Assembly (NCBI RefSeq): GCF_014640555.1
Contig: NZ_BMHE01000017.1
Location: 62,001-126,000, forward strand
Source: Paenibacillus marchantiophytorum
Lineage (GTDB): Bacteria; Bacillota; Bacilli; Paenibacillales; NBRC-103111
Length of the DNA stretch: 64,000 bases
Direction: 5' to 3'
Part shown: in pieces, positions 14,653 to 23,117 of the stretch
How positions within the stretch are numbered: the first letter of the stretch is position 1
How the letters are laid out: each line of letters starts with the position of its first letter
Made by a program: the position numbers and the translations under genes
Notes under the pieces: model-generated
Database searches by the model: none
The model's input: the letters and a program-made list of their open reading frames with translations, nothing else
Told to the model about the DNA's origin: nothing

Positions 14653-15435
14653 TTAGCCCACGGCCAAAGATCCCTTCTGTTCTATTTGAAACGGCAGCCG
14701 CAAAGTCACAACAGCTTCTTCCTCTTGCCAATCATGCTGCTCGAGCGAGCAAGCATTGGCATTCAATCCCAGGCGTTCATTCAAAGCGTTCTCAAGTTGC
14801 TCCCTTTCATAGGGGCCTTGATATACAAAATCAAGCAGTAAGCTATCTTCTTGAACATCGAGCTCCAAGCTAAGCGTGCCATACTCACCTTCACCCGTAG
14901 CCGCATGCTGTTGAACGCATTCCACCGTTTGACGGACCACTCTCTCGATCAGTCCGCTGCGCAGAGGAAGTTCAGCCAGGTTTATTTCCTGATCTAATTC
15001 AACCACGAACTCGAGTGACTTCGATTCGACTCGGAACAGCAACAAGAAAGCAATAAAGGAGGGAAGGCCTAGCTTGGATAGATTACTTTCCTGCTGCATA
15101 TTCAATTTTATTTTTTCCATATAAGGCTGCAAATTATCAAACTTCTTCATTTGAATGTATCCAAATATAATTTGAGTATCATTCATCCAATCATGCCGCA
15201 AACGATTCATCACTTGAATCAGCTTGCGATGGCTTGTCTGTTCCTGCTCGTGAAGGGTTTGGCTCCACGCCTCTTGCACTCTGCTTGTTTCCAACTTGAA
15301 AGCTGTATATCCACATAACACAATAATAATCAGTAATGCGCCTCTGACTAACCAAGGTTCTACAAACATCATCCCTGTTAGCCCGATGAGCACAAGTGCC
15401 AATAAGTAAATCTGCGCGCTGCCCACTCGCTTCAT
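14653..15435 (-). CDS. spo0B: Spo0B-like sporulation phosphotransferase with N-terminal membrane helices
   Basis: Spo0B passes phosphate from Spo0F to Spo0A in the sporulation phosphorelay. This 260-residue protein has a histidine in the helical-hairpin dimerisation segment, LRHDWMNDTQIIFGYIQMKK, with the candidate phospho-acceptor His81. A degenerate ATPase-like domain follows (about 150-250). Two predicted membrane helices (about 9-25 and 30-45) precede it; B. subtilis Spo0B is soluble and about 190 residues. Its place directly before obg supports the identity. In this lineage the relay step may occur at the membrane. Confidence 0.75.
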   Translation of the reverse strand: MKRVGSAQIYLLALVLIGLTGMMFVEPWLVRGALLIIIVLCGYTAFKLETSRVQEAWSQTLHEQEQTSHRKLIQVMNRLRHDWMNDTQIIFGYIQMKKFDNLQPYMEKIKLNMQQESNLSKLGLPSFIAFLLLFRVESKSLEFVVELDQEINLAELPLRSGLIERVVRQTVECVQQHAATGEGEYGTLSLELDVQEDSLLLDFVYQGPYEREQLENALNERLGLNANACSLEQHDWQEEEAVVTLRLPFQIEQKGSLAVG

Positions 15436-15477
15436 TCCCCGTCCGCTCCGTTCTCCCTGCTTTGTAAATGTTCATCC

Positions 15478-15483
15478 AGTATA
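15478..15483 (-). promoter_or_regulatory. possible extended -10 promoter of spo0B-obg
   Basis: Minus strand TGGTATACT about 43 bases before the start codon. No clear -35. The terminators between rpmA and spo0B imply a separate promoter here. Confidence 0.35.
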
Positions 15484-15520
15484 CCATGATGTACTAGCAA
15501 ACTTCACCAAACAAATGAGA

Positions 15521-15568
15521 AAACCTCCGCCCTCGGCCATCGGAAACCGTGACCGCGTTTAGAGGTTT
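15521..15568 (-). terminator. possible second terminator after rpmA
   Basis: Minus strand AAACCTC (15568-15562) can pair with GAGGTTT (15527-15521), with additional inner pairing (CGGTCA with TGGCCG) and TTTTC after it. It would back up the terminator at 15587-15619. Confidence 0.4.
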
Positions 15569-15586
15569 GTTTCGTACTTGAGAAAA

Positions 15587-15619
15587 AATCCCTGAGCGAA
15601 CTTACGCTCGCCAGGGATT
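15587..15619 (-). terminator. intrinsic terminator of rplU-prp-rpmA
   Basis: Minus strand AATCCCTG (15619-15612) pairs with CAGGGATT (15594-15587), with GCGAGC/GCTC pairing inside, then six T. Confidence 0.88.
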
Positions 15620-15623
15620 CTTA

Positions 15624-15935
15624 TTACGCTTCTAAAGCTGCAGCTACAGGAGCTACATCAACTGGGTATACGCTCACTTTTTTGCGATCGCGGCCCCAAC
15701 GTTCGAATTTCACTACGCCTTGTACCAAAGCGAAAAGTGTATCATCCGAACCAATGCCTACGTTCGTTCCTGGGTGAATTTTCGTACCGCGTTGGCGATA
15801 GAGAATGCTTCCCGCAGTAACAGTTTGACCGTCAGCACGTTTAGCGCCAAGGCGCTTGGAATGCGAGTCACGTCCGTTCTTCGTGGAACCTACTCCCTTT
15901 TTGGAAGCGAATAACTGGAGATCCAATTTCAACAT
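15624..15935 (-). CDS. rpmA: 50S ribosomal protein L27
   Basis: L27 lies near the peptidyl-transferase centre. The 103-residue protein has the Firmicutes N-terminal extension MLKLDLQLF before ASKKGVGSTKNGRDS. The extension is removed by the Prp protease at LQLF|A in species that have Prp, and prp is the next gene upstream here. The conserved QRGTKIHPGTNVGIG is present. AAAGGAGGAT precedes the ATG. Last gene of the rplU-prp-rpmA operon. Confidence 0.98.
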   Translation of the reverse strand: MLKLDLQLFASKKGVGSTKNGRDSHSKRLGAKRADGQTVTAGSILYRQRGTKIHPGTNVGIGSDDTLFALVQGVVKFERWGRDRKKVSVYPVDVAPVAAALEA

Positions 15936-15940
15936 GGTGT

Positions 15941-16294
15941 TTATCCTCCTTTGTGATAGATTGTTTCAATCGTTATATAGTCACCGTAGTTTTGTTCAAT
16001 CGTTTGCAGCATAACGACCATCGATTCCAGAATCAACTGAACTTGATTCCACGTTTCCACCATGTTCCGCGTGCTCTCCGGGATTGTAACATCCAGAAGG
16101 CCTCGTTCCATTTCGTGAATAGGAATCACACCGGTTAAAGATTCTATAGAATTGAAGGTACCAACGGAAACCGCCGATACCGCAGCACAGACTAAGTCTT
16201 TGCCGGGCACGTCATACTCAGCATGGCCTTCCACTACATAAGATAAGATCTGAGGCGAATCCGGTTCAAGACGCTTTATGGTCACGTAGATCAT
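15941..16294 (-). CDS. prp: ribosomal-processing cysteine protease Prp
   Basis: Prp cleaves the N-terminal extension from L27. The protein is 117 residues, normal for the family. The catalytic pair is visible as His24 (VEGHAEYD) and Cys36 (DLVCAAVSAVS). It is encoded between its operon partners rplU (11-bp gap) and rpmA (5-bp gap), the standard Firmicutes arrangement (ysxB in B. subtilis). Confidence 0.95.
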   Translation of the reverse strand: MIYVTIKRLEPDSPQILSYVVEGHAEYDVPGKDLVCAAVSAVSVGTFNSIESLTGVIPIHEMERGLLDVTIPESTRNMVETWNQVQLILESMVVMLQTIEQNYGDYITIETIYHKGG

Positions 16295-16305
16295 AAGTCA
16301 GCCTA

Positions 16306-16617
16306 TTACGCTTGGATTTTCTCAACAACTACTCTTGTGTACGGTTGACGATGACCTTGCTTTTTGTGATAGTTCTTTTTCGGTTTGTACTTATAAACGA
16401 TGACTTTAGCGCCTTTGCCGTGTTTCTCCACTTTCGCGGAAACTGAAGCACCAGCTACCAATGGAGCACCTACTACTAAGCCACTCTCTTTGGAAACCAG
16501 GAACACACGATCAAAAGAAACAACTTCACCTTCAGCAGCGTTCAATTTCTCGATGTAAAGAACATCGCCCTCTTGAACTTTGTACTGTTTACCACCTGTT
16601 TCAATAATTGCGTACAT
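16306..16617 (-). CDS. rplU: 50S ribosomal protein L21
   Basis: L21 binds 23S rRNA. The protein is 103 residues from MYAIIETGGKQYKV to the C-terminus, with the signature YKPKKNYHKKQGHRQPYT. Two ATGs lie six bases apart; the second (16617) has GGAGG at an eight-base distance, whereas the first is only two bases from it. First gene of the operon, preceded by a leader. Confidence 0.98.
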   Translation of the reverse strand: MYAIIETGGKQYKVQEGDVLYIEKLNAAEGEVVSFDRVFLVSKESGLVVGAPLVAGASVSAKVEKHGKGAKVIVYKYKPKKNYHKKQGHRQPYTRVVVEKIQA

Positions 16618-16735
16618 TTTCATTACCTCCTCATGTCTCAGACTCGCCTTGTCCAGGTGACGGTCAGGATCGAAATCCGTTCCGTGCTTAAACCCGATTC
16701 GTGCGGTTACAGCATGCCTAAACAACACACTCCGA
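16618..16735 (-). ncRNA. probable L21 leader RNA upstream of rplU
   Basis: About 115 nt separate the predicted start of transcription from the rplU ATG. The leader contains ACCGCACGAATCGGG and CCTGACCGTCACC-type segments able to form hairpins, just before the ribosome site. Firmicutes rplU operons usually carry the L21 leader, thought to allow autoregulation. I identify it mainly by position and length; a covariance-model search would decide. Confidence 0.5.
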
Positions 16736-16737
16736 GT

Positions 16738-16767
16738 ATTGTATCACAGAAACATTTTGATATGCAA
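16738..16767 (-). promoter_or_regulatory. sigma-A promoter of rplU-prp-rpmA
   Basis: Minus strand TTGCAT (16767-16762), 18-bp spacer, TACAAT (16743-16738). It begins just after the stop codon of the upstream RNase gene. Confidence 0.7.
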
Positions 16768-16771
16768 ATCT

Positions 16772-17935
16772 TTATTTGCGTTTGCGCGTCATTTCCAGCA
16801 AGCCTAACTTCGTCCAACCAACAATAATCGTTTTGGAGCGATCCTTGCGTACCGCTTGCGTCATGGTGTCCATAACAGCCGCGCGGTTTAATTCTGAGAT
16901 CATATCGATGAAATCCACAATAATAATCCCCCTGATATTGCGAAGACGCAGCAGTCTTGGAATTTCTCCAGCTGCTTCTCGATTAATATCTGTGACCGTC
17001 TGCTCCAAATTAATGGATCCGGTATATCTGCCTGTATTCACATCAATAACTGTCAGCGCTTCGGTTTGATCAATAATTAAATAACCTCCGCTAGGCAGCC
17101 AAATCTTTCGTCGGAAACTAACATTAAGTTCTTCCGTCACGCCAAACTGATCAAAAAGCGGGGTTTTGCGGTCATAATAAGCAACTCTTCCTCGCCAATT
17201 GGGGTGCTGCTTGCGAAGCAGCTGCCTCATTTCTTCATACACTTTGGCCTCGTTGAGCCATACTTCATTCACGTCATCCGAGATGACATCTCGCGTTAGT
17301 CTAGGAAGAAGTTCTAAATCTTGATACAACTGAGCGGGCGCATGCGCTCCCTCCATTTTGGAGCAGATCGTTTGCCATAAGTCCCGTAAATTTTGCAAAT
17401 CATCGCGAATGGATTCTTCACTTTGACCGATGGATCCGGTTCGAAGAATGACGCCTTCACCAGGGAGCAGACTGCCTTCAGCCAATTGTTTGAGCCGCTG
17501 TCTTTCCGCTTCCAAATCAATTTTGCGGGAAATAGCAATATAATCAGCATCCGGCATATACACAATCCAACGACCAGGAATGGAAATATGTGTCGTTACT
17601 CTTGCACCTTTGGTACCTTGGGGATCCTTGGTAACTTGCACCATCAGCGTCTGTCCAACTTCAGCGAGCTCCGTTATGGAGGGTTTAATCTTAGGTTGCT
17701 TGTCCAAATGGACAGGGAGGAGATCGTCTATATATAGAAAGGCATTCTTCGCAAGTCCGATATCGACGAATGCCGCCTGCATGCCGGGAAGAACATTGAC
17801 GATGCGACCCATGTAGATGCTGCCTGCTCTTTGGGAATCAAGCGGATACTGCGTATCATACTCAACAAGACGACCGTCTTCCAGCAATGCCGCCTGTGTA
17901 AGTTCGGGTGCGCAGTGAATTATAAGTTGCTTCAT
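16772..17935 (-). CDS. rng: ribonuclease G/E family protein, short form
   Basis: An endoribonuclease of the RNase E/G family. The 387-residue protein has the S1 RNA-binding domain (about 38-118) inside the 5'-sensor/RNase H-like region. The catalytic aspartates are Asp298 (LTVIDVNTGRYTG) and Asp341 (IIIVDFIDM). It stops right after KLGLLEMTRKRK, where longer homologues continue into the zinc-link CPxC and small domain. I see no frameshift at the stop. The zinc-linked tetramer would therefore not form in the usual way. It lies between spoIVFB and rplU, as in other Paenibacillus-like genomes. Confidence 0.88.
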   Translation of the reverse strand: MKQLIIHCAPELTQAALLEDGRLVEYDTQYPLDSQRAGSIYMGRIVNVLPGMQAAFVDIGLAKNAFLYIDDLLPVHLDKQPKIKPSITELAEVGQTLMVQVTKDPQGTKGARVTTHISIPGRWIVYMPDADYIAISRKIDLEAERQRLKQLAEGSLLPGEGVILRTGSIGQSEESIRDDLQNLRDLWQTICSKMEGAHAPAQLYQDLELLPRLTRDVISDDVNEVWLNEAKVYEEMRQLLRKQHPNWRGRVAYYDRKTPLFDQFGVTEELNVSFRRKIWLPSGGYLIIDQTEALTVIDVNTGRYTGSINLEQTVTDINREAAGEIPRLLRLRNIRGIIIVDFIDMISELNRAAVMDTMTQAVRKDRSKTIIVGWTKLGLLEMTRKRK

Positions 17936-17958
17936 ACACGTTCACCTCAACAGTTATT

Positions 17959-18834
17959 TTACATGAAAAGATCGGAAACTGCACTCCCCGGTTTTTTCCC
18001 ATCCAAATAACCGCTCACAATTTGCTGCTCTGGCAGCACAGCTTGTATGCGCCCAACTTCGTTGACAACATAGATTAAATGGTATTTTTCGCGCATAAAA
18101 AGCTTAAGCGTTTCAGCCATCGTTCGATGTTTGGTAATGACAATCGGCTGTGCCAGGGTGCCGCGGCTTACCAATTGACTCATCCGGGTTCCGCGGCCGA
18201 TCAAGAAGCGGACAAAATGATATGGCAGCTGCCGATAGGCATACCAATTGGAAACGAGCAGGAAAATGCCGATGACCATGACATTTAGCGGAAGATGCCC
18301 GCTGATCAGCTGCGTGATGGCCGTAACAATAATCGCAAGACTAAGCATCATGCTGATCCAAACCGTATACAAAATCGTGGTGTGATACGGCATCAAGTAT
18401 CCCAGCAAAGACTGCAGCACTTTCCCTCCATCAAGAGGCATGACCGGGATCAGATTGAATAATCCAATCATCAGATTGGCTTGAATAAAGTAGTCCCACC
18501 ACGTGTCAACGCCTACCCCCAGCCACTTCATGAGCAGCGCCAAGACGATCATCCAGACATGCTGTATGGGACCAGCCAACGATACAACCAGTTCTTCCCA
18601 TGTTGGTGCAGTTCCCAGTTCGTCGACTACCAGAACTCCGCCAAAAGGCAGTAATTGCACTTCTTTCACTCGCCAGCCTAGGCCGTTGGCGGCAGCCAAA
18701 TGTCCCAGTTCGTGGACAAGCACGATGCCAAATAACGTAACAGCTTCAAGAAAATAACCCGTTAGGGCAGAACCGATCATGATGAGCGTAAATAAAGGAT
18801 GAAAGCGGTACGTTGTCCCGGCCCATTTAATCAA
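17959..18834 (-). CDS. spoIVFB: SpoIVFB, intramembrane metalloprotease for pro-sigma-K
   Basis: SpoIVFB is the site-2-protease-like enzyme that cuts pro-sigma-K in the mother-cell membrane around the forespore. The 291-residue protein has the zinc motif HELGH (41-45), the third ligand in LIPVMPLDGG (Asp135), several membrane helices, and a C-terminal CBS domain (about 225-285) known to sense ATP in this family. It overlaps the end of spoIVFA by 8 bp, so the pair is probably co-translated. Confidence 0.94.
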   Translation of the reverse strand: MIKWAGTTYRFHPLFTLIMIGSALTGYFLEAVTLFGIVLVHELGHLAAANGLGWRVKEVQLLPFGGVLVVDELGTAPTWEELVVSLAGPIQHVWMIVLALLMKWLGVGVDTWWDYFIQANLMIGLFNLIPVMPLDGGKVLQSLLGYLMPYHTTILYTVWISMMLSLAIIVTAITQLISGHLPLNVMVIGIFLLVSNWYAYRQLPYHFVRFLIGRGTRMSQLVSRGTLAQPIVITKHRTMAETLKLFMREKYHLIYVVNEVGRIQAVLPEQQIVSGYLDGKKPGSAVSDLFM

Positions 18835-19720
18835 AGTTCGTCACATCCAACGGGTTAACGGGATGCCCATCCCTCGTCAAAGCCACGTATAAGGTTCCTT
18901 TGGCCGGGTCCTTCTTGGAAGCTTTGCCGATGGACTCACCTACTTTCATCCAGTCACCGACTTCCACTGCCGCCTCACTTAACCCGCCGTATAAGGATTG
19001 CAGCCCGCCCGGATGGCGAATAATGATCGTTAGCCCCGTATCCGTGGCTACCCCGGAGAAAATCACCTGTCCGGTGTCCAGGGCATAGACCGGTGCGAAC
19101 TCGGCCGTATTGACATAAACGCCCAGATGGGTCGTCCCATCATAGGGCAGAATAATATGACCTTTGGCTGGAGAATAGAAGGACCGTTTGGTTGTGCTCA
19201 CTTTAACGGCTTCATCCCCCTCCTTGCTAAAACTGGGAATAAACGAGGGAGAACCGCCAAACTGATTCGTATACCATGCGGAAAGAGCCGAGAAATCATA
19301 AGAAGTCGTTAGCGAGGCGGTGATGAACTGTTTCCCCTTGATCGCCCACGGCTGATTCAGCTGAAACATGCCGTAAGTCGCTGCAAACAACATACCGCTT
19401 ATCAACAGCTTGACCGCAATTTTGCGGCTGGATGGAGGCGCTAGGAGCCCTCTATCTTCATCTACCCGATAATTCCGGCCGTGTAACGATTTTTCCAGCA
19501 GCATTTTTTGCTGCCAAGCGTATTCAGGATCCTCCATCCGTCGTTTCCAATCGGTATCCGCATAGAGCGGTGGTTCCTCCATATGCCTCGAAGGCAGCAG
19601 CGGCTCGTGAATTCGTGAAGGTCGGGGTGGTCCTCCGCTTCCATTCAGGGGCTCTGGCGTTTCGCGCAGATTCCGAAGTCGTTCCAATCGTCTTTGTTTC
19701 ACTTTATCTTTGACTTCCAT
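18827..19720 (-). CDS. spoIVFA: SpoIVFA, inhibitor and scaffold of SpoIVFB
   Basis: SpoIVFA holds SpoIVFB in a complex with BofA and is cut by SpoIVB to start sigma-K processing. Of 297 residues, about 100 are a charged cytoplasmic N-terminus, a membrane helix lies at about 103-121, and an M23/LytM-like domain covers about 175-297. The LytM site is degraded: LYGGL replaces the usual YxHL, so it is not expected to be a peptidase. AGGAGG precedes the ATG. A CATACCTA box upstream resembles a sigma-E -10, but no matching -35 is clear. Confidence 0.9.
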   Translation of the reverse strand: MEVKDKVKQRRLERLRNLRETPEPLNGSGGPPRPSRIHEPLLPSRHMEEPPLYADTDWKRRMEDPEYAWQQKMLLEKSLHGRNYRVDEDRGLLAPPSSRKIAVKLLISGMLFAATYGMFQLNQPWAIKGKQFITASLTTSYDFSALSAWYTNQFGGSPSFIPSFSKEGDEAVKVSTTKRSFYSPAKGHIILPYDGTTHLGVYVNTAEFAPVYALDTGQVIFSGVATDTGLTIIIRHPGGLQSLYGGLSEAAVEVGDWMKVGESIGKASKKDPAKGTLYVALTRDGHPVNPLDVTNFD

Positions 19721-19802
19721 GGAAGCCCCTCCTAAACAGTACTAGCTAGGTATGCTTAGTACAGCCTATGAGGAGAAGGACAAGATTATGTGAATAAGAA
19801 AA

Positions 19803-19830
19803 AAGCCCCACGACCAAGGGTCAGGGGCTT
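19803..19830 (-). terminator. intrinsic terminator of the mre-min-rodA operon
   Basis: Minus strand AAGCCCC pairs with GGGGCTT with inner GACC/GGTC pairing, followed by TTTTT. Confidence 0.85.
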
Positions 19831-19845
19831 GTAGGCAGCAAATCG

Positions 19846-20994
19846 TTAAAACAATTCCGGTTCTCGATCCTGATGCAGCTTTACGCTCATGACTAACCCT
19901 AAGGAAAGCATGTTAATCAGCAGCGAGGTGCCTCCGTAACTGACGAAAGGAAGGGTGATGCCTGTCAAGGGCATGATGCCGATCATCATACCTACATTTT
20001 CAAAAATTTGAAAAACGAACATGGACACTACGCCAACAACGATATAGGCGCCACCCAGATGCGAGCTTTGAATGGAGATGAGAATCATCCGGTAAATTAA
20101 CAAGAAATAGATGAGCAAGAGAACTGCCGATCCGCGAAAACCGAACTCTTCTCCAACCACAACGAAGATGGAATCGGAATACGCGAATGGGATAAAGTTA
20201 CTGTGCACAGAAGTTCCCTTGAGGAAACCTTCTCCCTCTAATCCTCCTGAACCAATCGCTCTTACCGCGTTCTTCACTTGATAGTTATCGTCAGCGGATA
20301 CTTCTGTAGGATACAGGAACGTATCGATCCGATCCATCCAGTGGCTGAACCCGTACCCCTTGAGTGCTTCAAACAATGGCTGATGAAAATGCTTATATAA
20401 GGTCATCAGCAGGAACCCTGCCCCGACCAAGATCAAAATACTAAGAAGAACATGCGTATACTTGATATTGCCGATCCATAGCATCCCAATCAAAATAATG
20501 ACAAAAATAATCGCATTCCCTAAATCAGGCTGAATAAGAACCAGAAAAAATGGCAGTGCGACAGCTGCTGCAACGGGGATAAGATCATTCTTTATTAACA
20601 GCAAGCTCCCACCTCGTCTGGCCAAGAGTGCCGTAATACAAATGATTAATATTAACTTTACCAATTCTGCCGGTTGAAAGGTTAATCCCCCGGGAAGCTC
20701 GAACCAGCCGCGCGCTCCGTGTATTTTTTTACCAAAGAAATACACCGCAACCAATGAAACAATGCCAATCCCATATAGGTAGGGCGCAATGCGAATAAGA
20801 ACACGATAATCAAACAAGCTGCAAGCCAGGAAGGCTGCTAATCCAACTGCGTATAAGATGAGAATTTTGCTTATGCTGATCACAATCGACGGATGATCGA
20901 CCGACGCGCTGTACACCATCATTGTGCTGATAACCATGAAAGCAAACAAAATAACTACAATAGGAATATCTATGTTTTTCAGTTTGGCAAGCAC
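19846..20994 (-). CDS. rodA: RodA/FtsW-family peptidoglycan glycosyltransferase
   Basis: SEDS-family polymerase that builds glycan strands with a class B PBP during elongation. The 382-residue protein has about ten membrane helices. The family signatures are clear: GARGWFELPGGLTFQPAELVK, QPDLGNAIIF and FPYSDSIF-like FAYSDSIFVVVGEEFGF, and the C-terminal GITLPFVSYGGTSL. A GTG start follows the minD stop closely. Its operon with mreBCD and minCD suggests the elongation role rather than FtsW or SpoVE. Confidence 0.92.
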   Translation of the reverse strand: MLAKLKNIDIPIVVILFAFMVISTMMVYSASVDHPSIVISISKILILYAVGLAAFLACSLFDYRVLIRIAPYLYGIGIVSLVAVYFFGKKIHGARGWFELPGGLTFQPAELVKLILIICITALLARRGGSLLLIKNDLIPVAAAVALPFFLVLIQPDLGNAIIFVIILIGMLWIGNIKYTHVLLSILILVGAGFLLMTLYKHFHQPLFEALKGYGFSHWMDRIDTFLYPTEVSADDNYQVKNAVRAIGSGGLEGEGFLKGTSVHSNFIPFAYSDSIFVVVGEEFGFRGSAVLLLIYFLLIYRMILISIQSSHLGGAYIVVGVVSMFVFQIFENVGMMIGIMPLTGITLPFVSYGGTSLLINMLSLGLVMSVKLHQDREPELF

Positions 20995-21001
20995 TGTCCA
21001 A

Positions 21002-21796
21002 TCATCCTATTCCGATAAACTTTTTCATGCGCTTCACCCAACCCGTTTTGTCTTCCAACTGCATGAGTGGCACGGTGTCGCCCAAAATACGACGAGCGAT
21101 ATTCCGGTAAGCGATAGCGGCGCGCGATGATGGATTCATAACCGTCGGTTCCCCGAGGTTAGCGGCTTTGATGACATATTCATCATCAGGCACGATACCC
21201 AGCAAATCAATAGCAAGCACGGAACAGATTTCGTCAATATCCAGCATCTCGCCTTTTTTCATCATCAGTGGACGAATGCGATTGATAACGAGCTTAGGGG
21301 AGGAAATTTTCTCATTTTCCAAAAGTCCGATAATCCGGTCAGCATCACGCACAGCCGCATTCTCAGGTGTCGTCACGACAATCGCTTTATCTGCCCCGGC
21401 AACCGCATTTTTGAACCCTTGCTCAATACCAGCAGGGCAATCGATAATGACAAACTCGAAATCCTTTTTGAGCTCCAAAATAATATCCCTCACCTGCTCA
21501 GGCGATACGGCGTGTTTATCCTTCGTCTGAGCCGCTGGCAGCAAATACAACTCATCGAAACGCTTGTCTTTGATTAACGCTTGCGGCAAACGGCAGCGAC
21601 CTTCTGCCACGTCCACGAGATCATAAATAATCCGGTTTTCGAGTCCCATCACGACGTCCAAGTTGCGAAGCCCAATGTCGGTATCTACCATGCATACCTT
21701 TTTGCCTAACAGCGCCAATGCTGTTCCAAGATTCGCAGAAGTTGTAGTCTTGCCAACGCCGCCTTTGCCTGAAGTGACAACGATTGCCTCTCCCAT
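21002..21796 (-). CDS. minD: septum site-determining ATPase MinD
   Basis: MinD recruits MinC to the membrane to block division away from midcell. The 264-residue protein has the deviant Walker A GKGGVGKTTTSANLG (9-23), the DTDIGLRNLD segment, and a C-terminal amphipathic helix (WVKRMKKFIGIG) for membrane binding. GGGGTGAG precedes the ATG. Downstream of minC by 39 bp. Confidence 0.97.
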   Translation of the reverse strand: MGEAIVVTSGKGGVGKTTTSANLGTALALLGKKVCMVDTDIGLRNLDVVMGLENRIIYDLVDVAEGRCRLPQALIKDKRFDELYLLPAAQTKDKHAVSPEQVRDIILELKKDFEFVIIDCPAGIEQGFKNAVAGADKAIVVTTPENAAVRDADRIIGLLENEKISSPKLVINRIRPLMMKKGEMLDIDEICSVLAIDLLGIVPDDEYVIKAANLGEPTVMNPSSRAAIAYRNIARRILGDTVPLMQLEDKTGWVKRMKKFIGIG

Positions 21797-21835
21797 GTTT
21801 TCTCACCCCACACGCAATTTTTCTATATTTACGAA

Positions 21836-22504
21836 CTAAGTTTTCATAGTGGTATTGGTATCTGGCCACAACCGATGCATTTGGTGCACCTTATCGATTT
21901 CCATTTTACCTTCTTTGACATAGGCAAATTCCATAAACGCCTCTTCGATCCCCCACTCATCCGGAGAGCGGCTAATAATACCGGCTATTCGCAATTGCGT
22001 CGGCCGCATATGAGAAGCTGCGATAATCGCTTTATCGTCGCCATCAATGCCTGCATGCGCCATTCCGCGCAAGGAACCCATAATATAAATGTTGCCCGTA
22101 GACGTAATCGTCCCGCCAGGGTTCACATCACCCAAATATAATAAATCACCCTCATGGTGGAGGGTTTGTCCCGATCGAATCATCCCTTTAATCGTTGTCA
22201 TTGAAACCCTAGGTTCGTCAGCGACAGCCTCCTTGCGGGGCTCATTATCGATTGATTGAATAAGCAGATTGCCTTTTTGCTTAATGACAGATCTAATCTC
22301 ATCTCTCATCTCGTCCGTCACTTCACGACTGCCTAATTTCACATGTACATGAATAATCGGTCCGGTCAATATCTGTTGATGCGTTTTCTCAAGCTTATGC
22401 TGCAGCTCGCTCAGCAAATCTTGCCATTCGCATGCATCGTTTAGTAAAAAAACTAGGCCATCTTTGACCCCTTTTATCATCACATGGTGTTTCGCTACGG
22501 ACAT
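21836..22504 (-). CDS. minC: septum site-determining protein MinC
   Basis: MinC inhibits FtsZ assembly. The 222-residue protein has the N-terminal FtsZ-inhibiting domain (MIKGVKDGLVFLLND) and the C-terminal beta-helix that binds MinD (DLLYLGDVNPGGTITSTGNIYIMGSLRGMAHAG pattern, read here only in part). The ATG at 22504 is about 13 bases from GGGAGG, a long spacing, so the start could be off by a few codons. Operon with mreBCD upstream and minD downstream. Confidence 0.93.
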   Translation of the reverse strand: MSVAKHHVMIKGVKDGLVFLLNDACEWQDLLSELQHKLEKTHQQILTGPIIHVHVKLGSREVTDEMRDEIRSVIKQKGNLLIQSIDNEPRKEAVADEPRVSMTTIKGMIRSGQTLHHEGDLLYLGDVNPGGTITSTGNIYIMGSLRGMAHAGIDGDDKAIIAASHMRPTQLRIAGIISRSPDEWGIEEAFMEFAYVKEGKMEIDKVHQMHRLWPDTNTTMKT

Positions 22505-22576
22505 AATAGTATGACAACCTCCCAACCTATACATTTCGGTTCATGTCCTGAGTTCTCCTGCTGAGCGCCCAGAAAA

Positions 22577-23104
22577 TTAATCTTCGTTACCAGTTGGCGC
22601 TAACCGCTTTCCTTCAAGCAGCTTGCGTATAGGCACGTAGAAAATCAGGGCAAATAACAGATTAAACAGCACACTTGGAAGCATGTAATGGGTGAGAGCA
22701 AATTTCAAATCAATGTCAATAAGCTTGAACAACCGATTGATGCCGTAATTGAGAAACTCAAACAAAAGCAATCCCAATCCCGTAATCAACAAATTATAGA
22801 ATATTAAATTAGGCTGCCTGCGCTGTGCCAAACCGGCCAAATAGCCTGTAAGTCCCATACCGAAGGAATACACACCAAGCATAGATCCATAATAATTGAA
22901 ATCATGCAAAAGCCCAAACAGCAGCCCATAAATGAGAGCGGTATGACGATGATGAAAAAGTCCGATAAACAAAATAAAAACCAATGTGAAATGGGGAGTT
23001 ACATGTACCGTCCCTTGCCAAGCCGAAGGGATCAGCCAAATAACAATACTGCCTTGCAGAATAAAAATGCCAAGTAAAATGAGCCACAGCAGATGTCGAT
23101 TCAC
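22577..23104 (-). CDS. mreD: rod shape-determining protein MreD
   Basis: Integral membrane partner of MreC and RodA in the elongasome. The 175-residue protein is almost wholly hydrophobic with about five or six helices and the family pattern FRPHFTLVFI-like TPHFTLVFILFIGLF and YGLLFGLLHDFNYYGSMLG. The GTG at 23104 has GAGGTGAG seven bases upstream; another GTG at 23116 next to the mreC stop is possible but lacks a site. Confidence 0.92.
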   Translation of the reverse strand: MNRHLLWLILLGIFILQGSIVIWLIPSAWQGTVHVTPHFTLVFILFIGLFHHRHTALIYGLLFGLLHDFNYYGSMLGVYSFGMGLTGYLAGLAQRRQPNLIFYNLLITGLGLLLFEFLNYGINRLFKLIDIDLKFALTHYMLPSVLFNLLFALIFYVPIRKLLEGKRLAPTGNED

Positions 23105-23117
23105 TTCACGGCTCACC

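Noticed and set aside
16772..16800. Frameshift at the end of the RNase G gene
   Set aside because: The rplU promoter begins directly after the stop and no continuation of the zinc-link region is visible in another frame.
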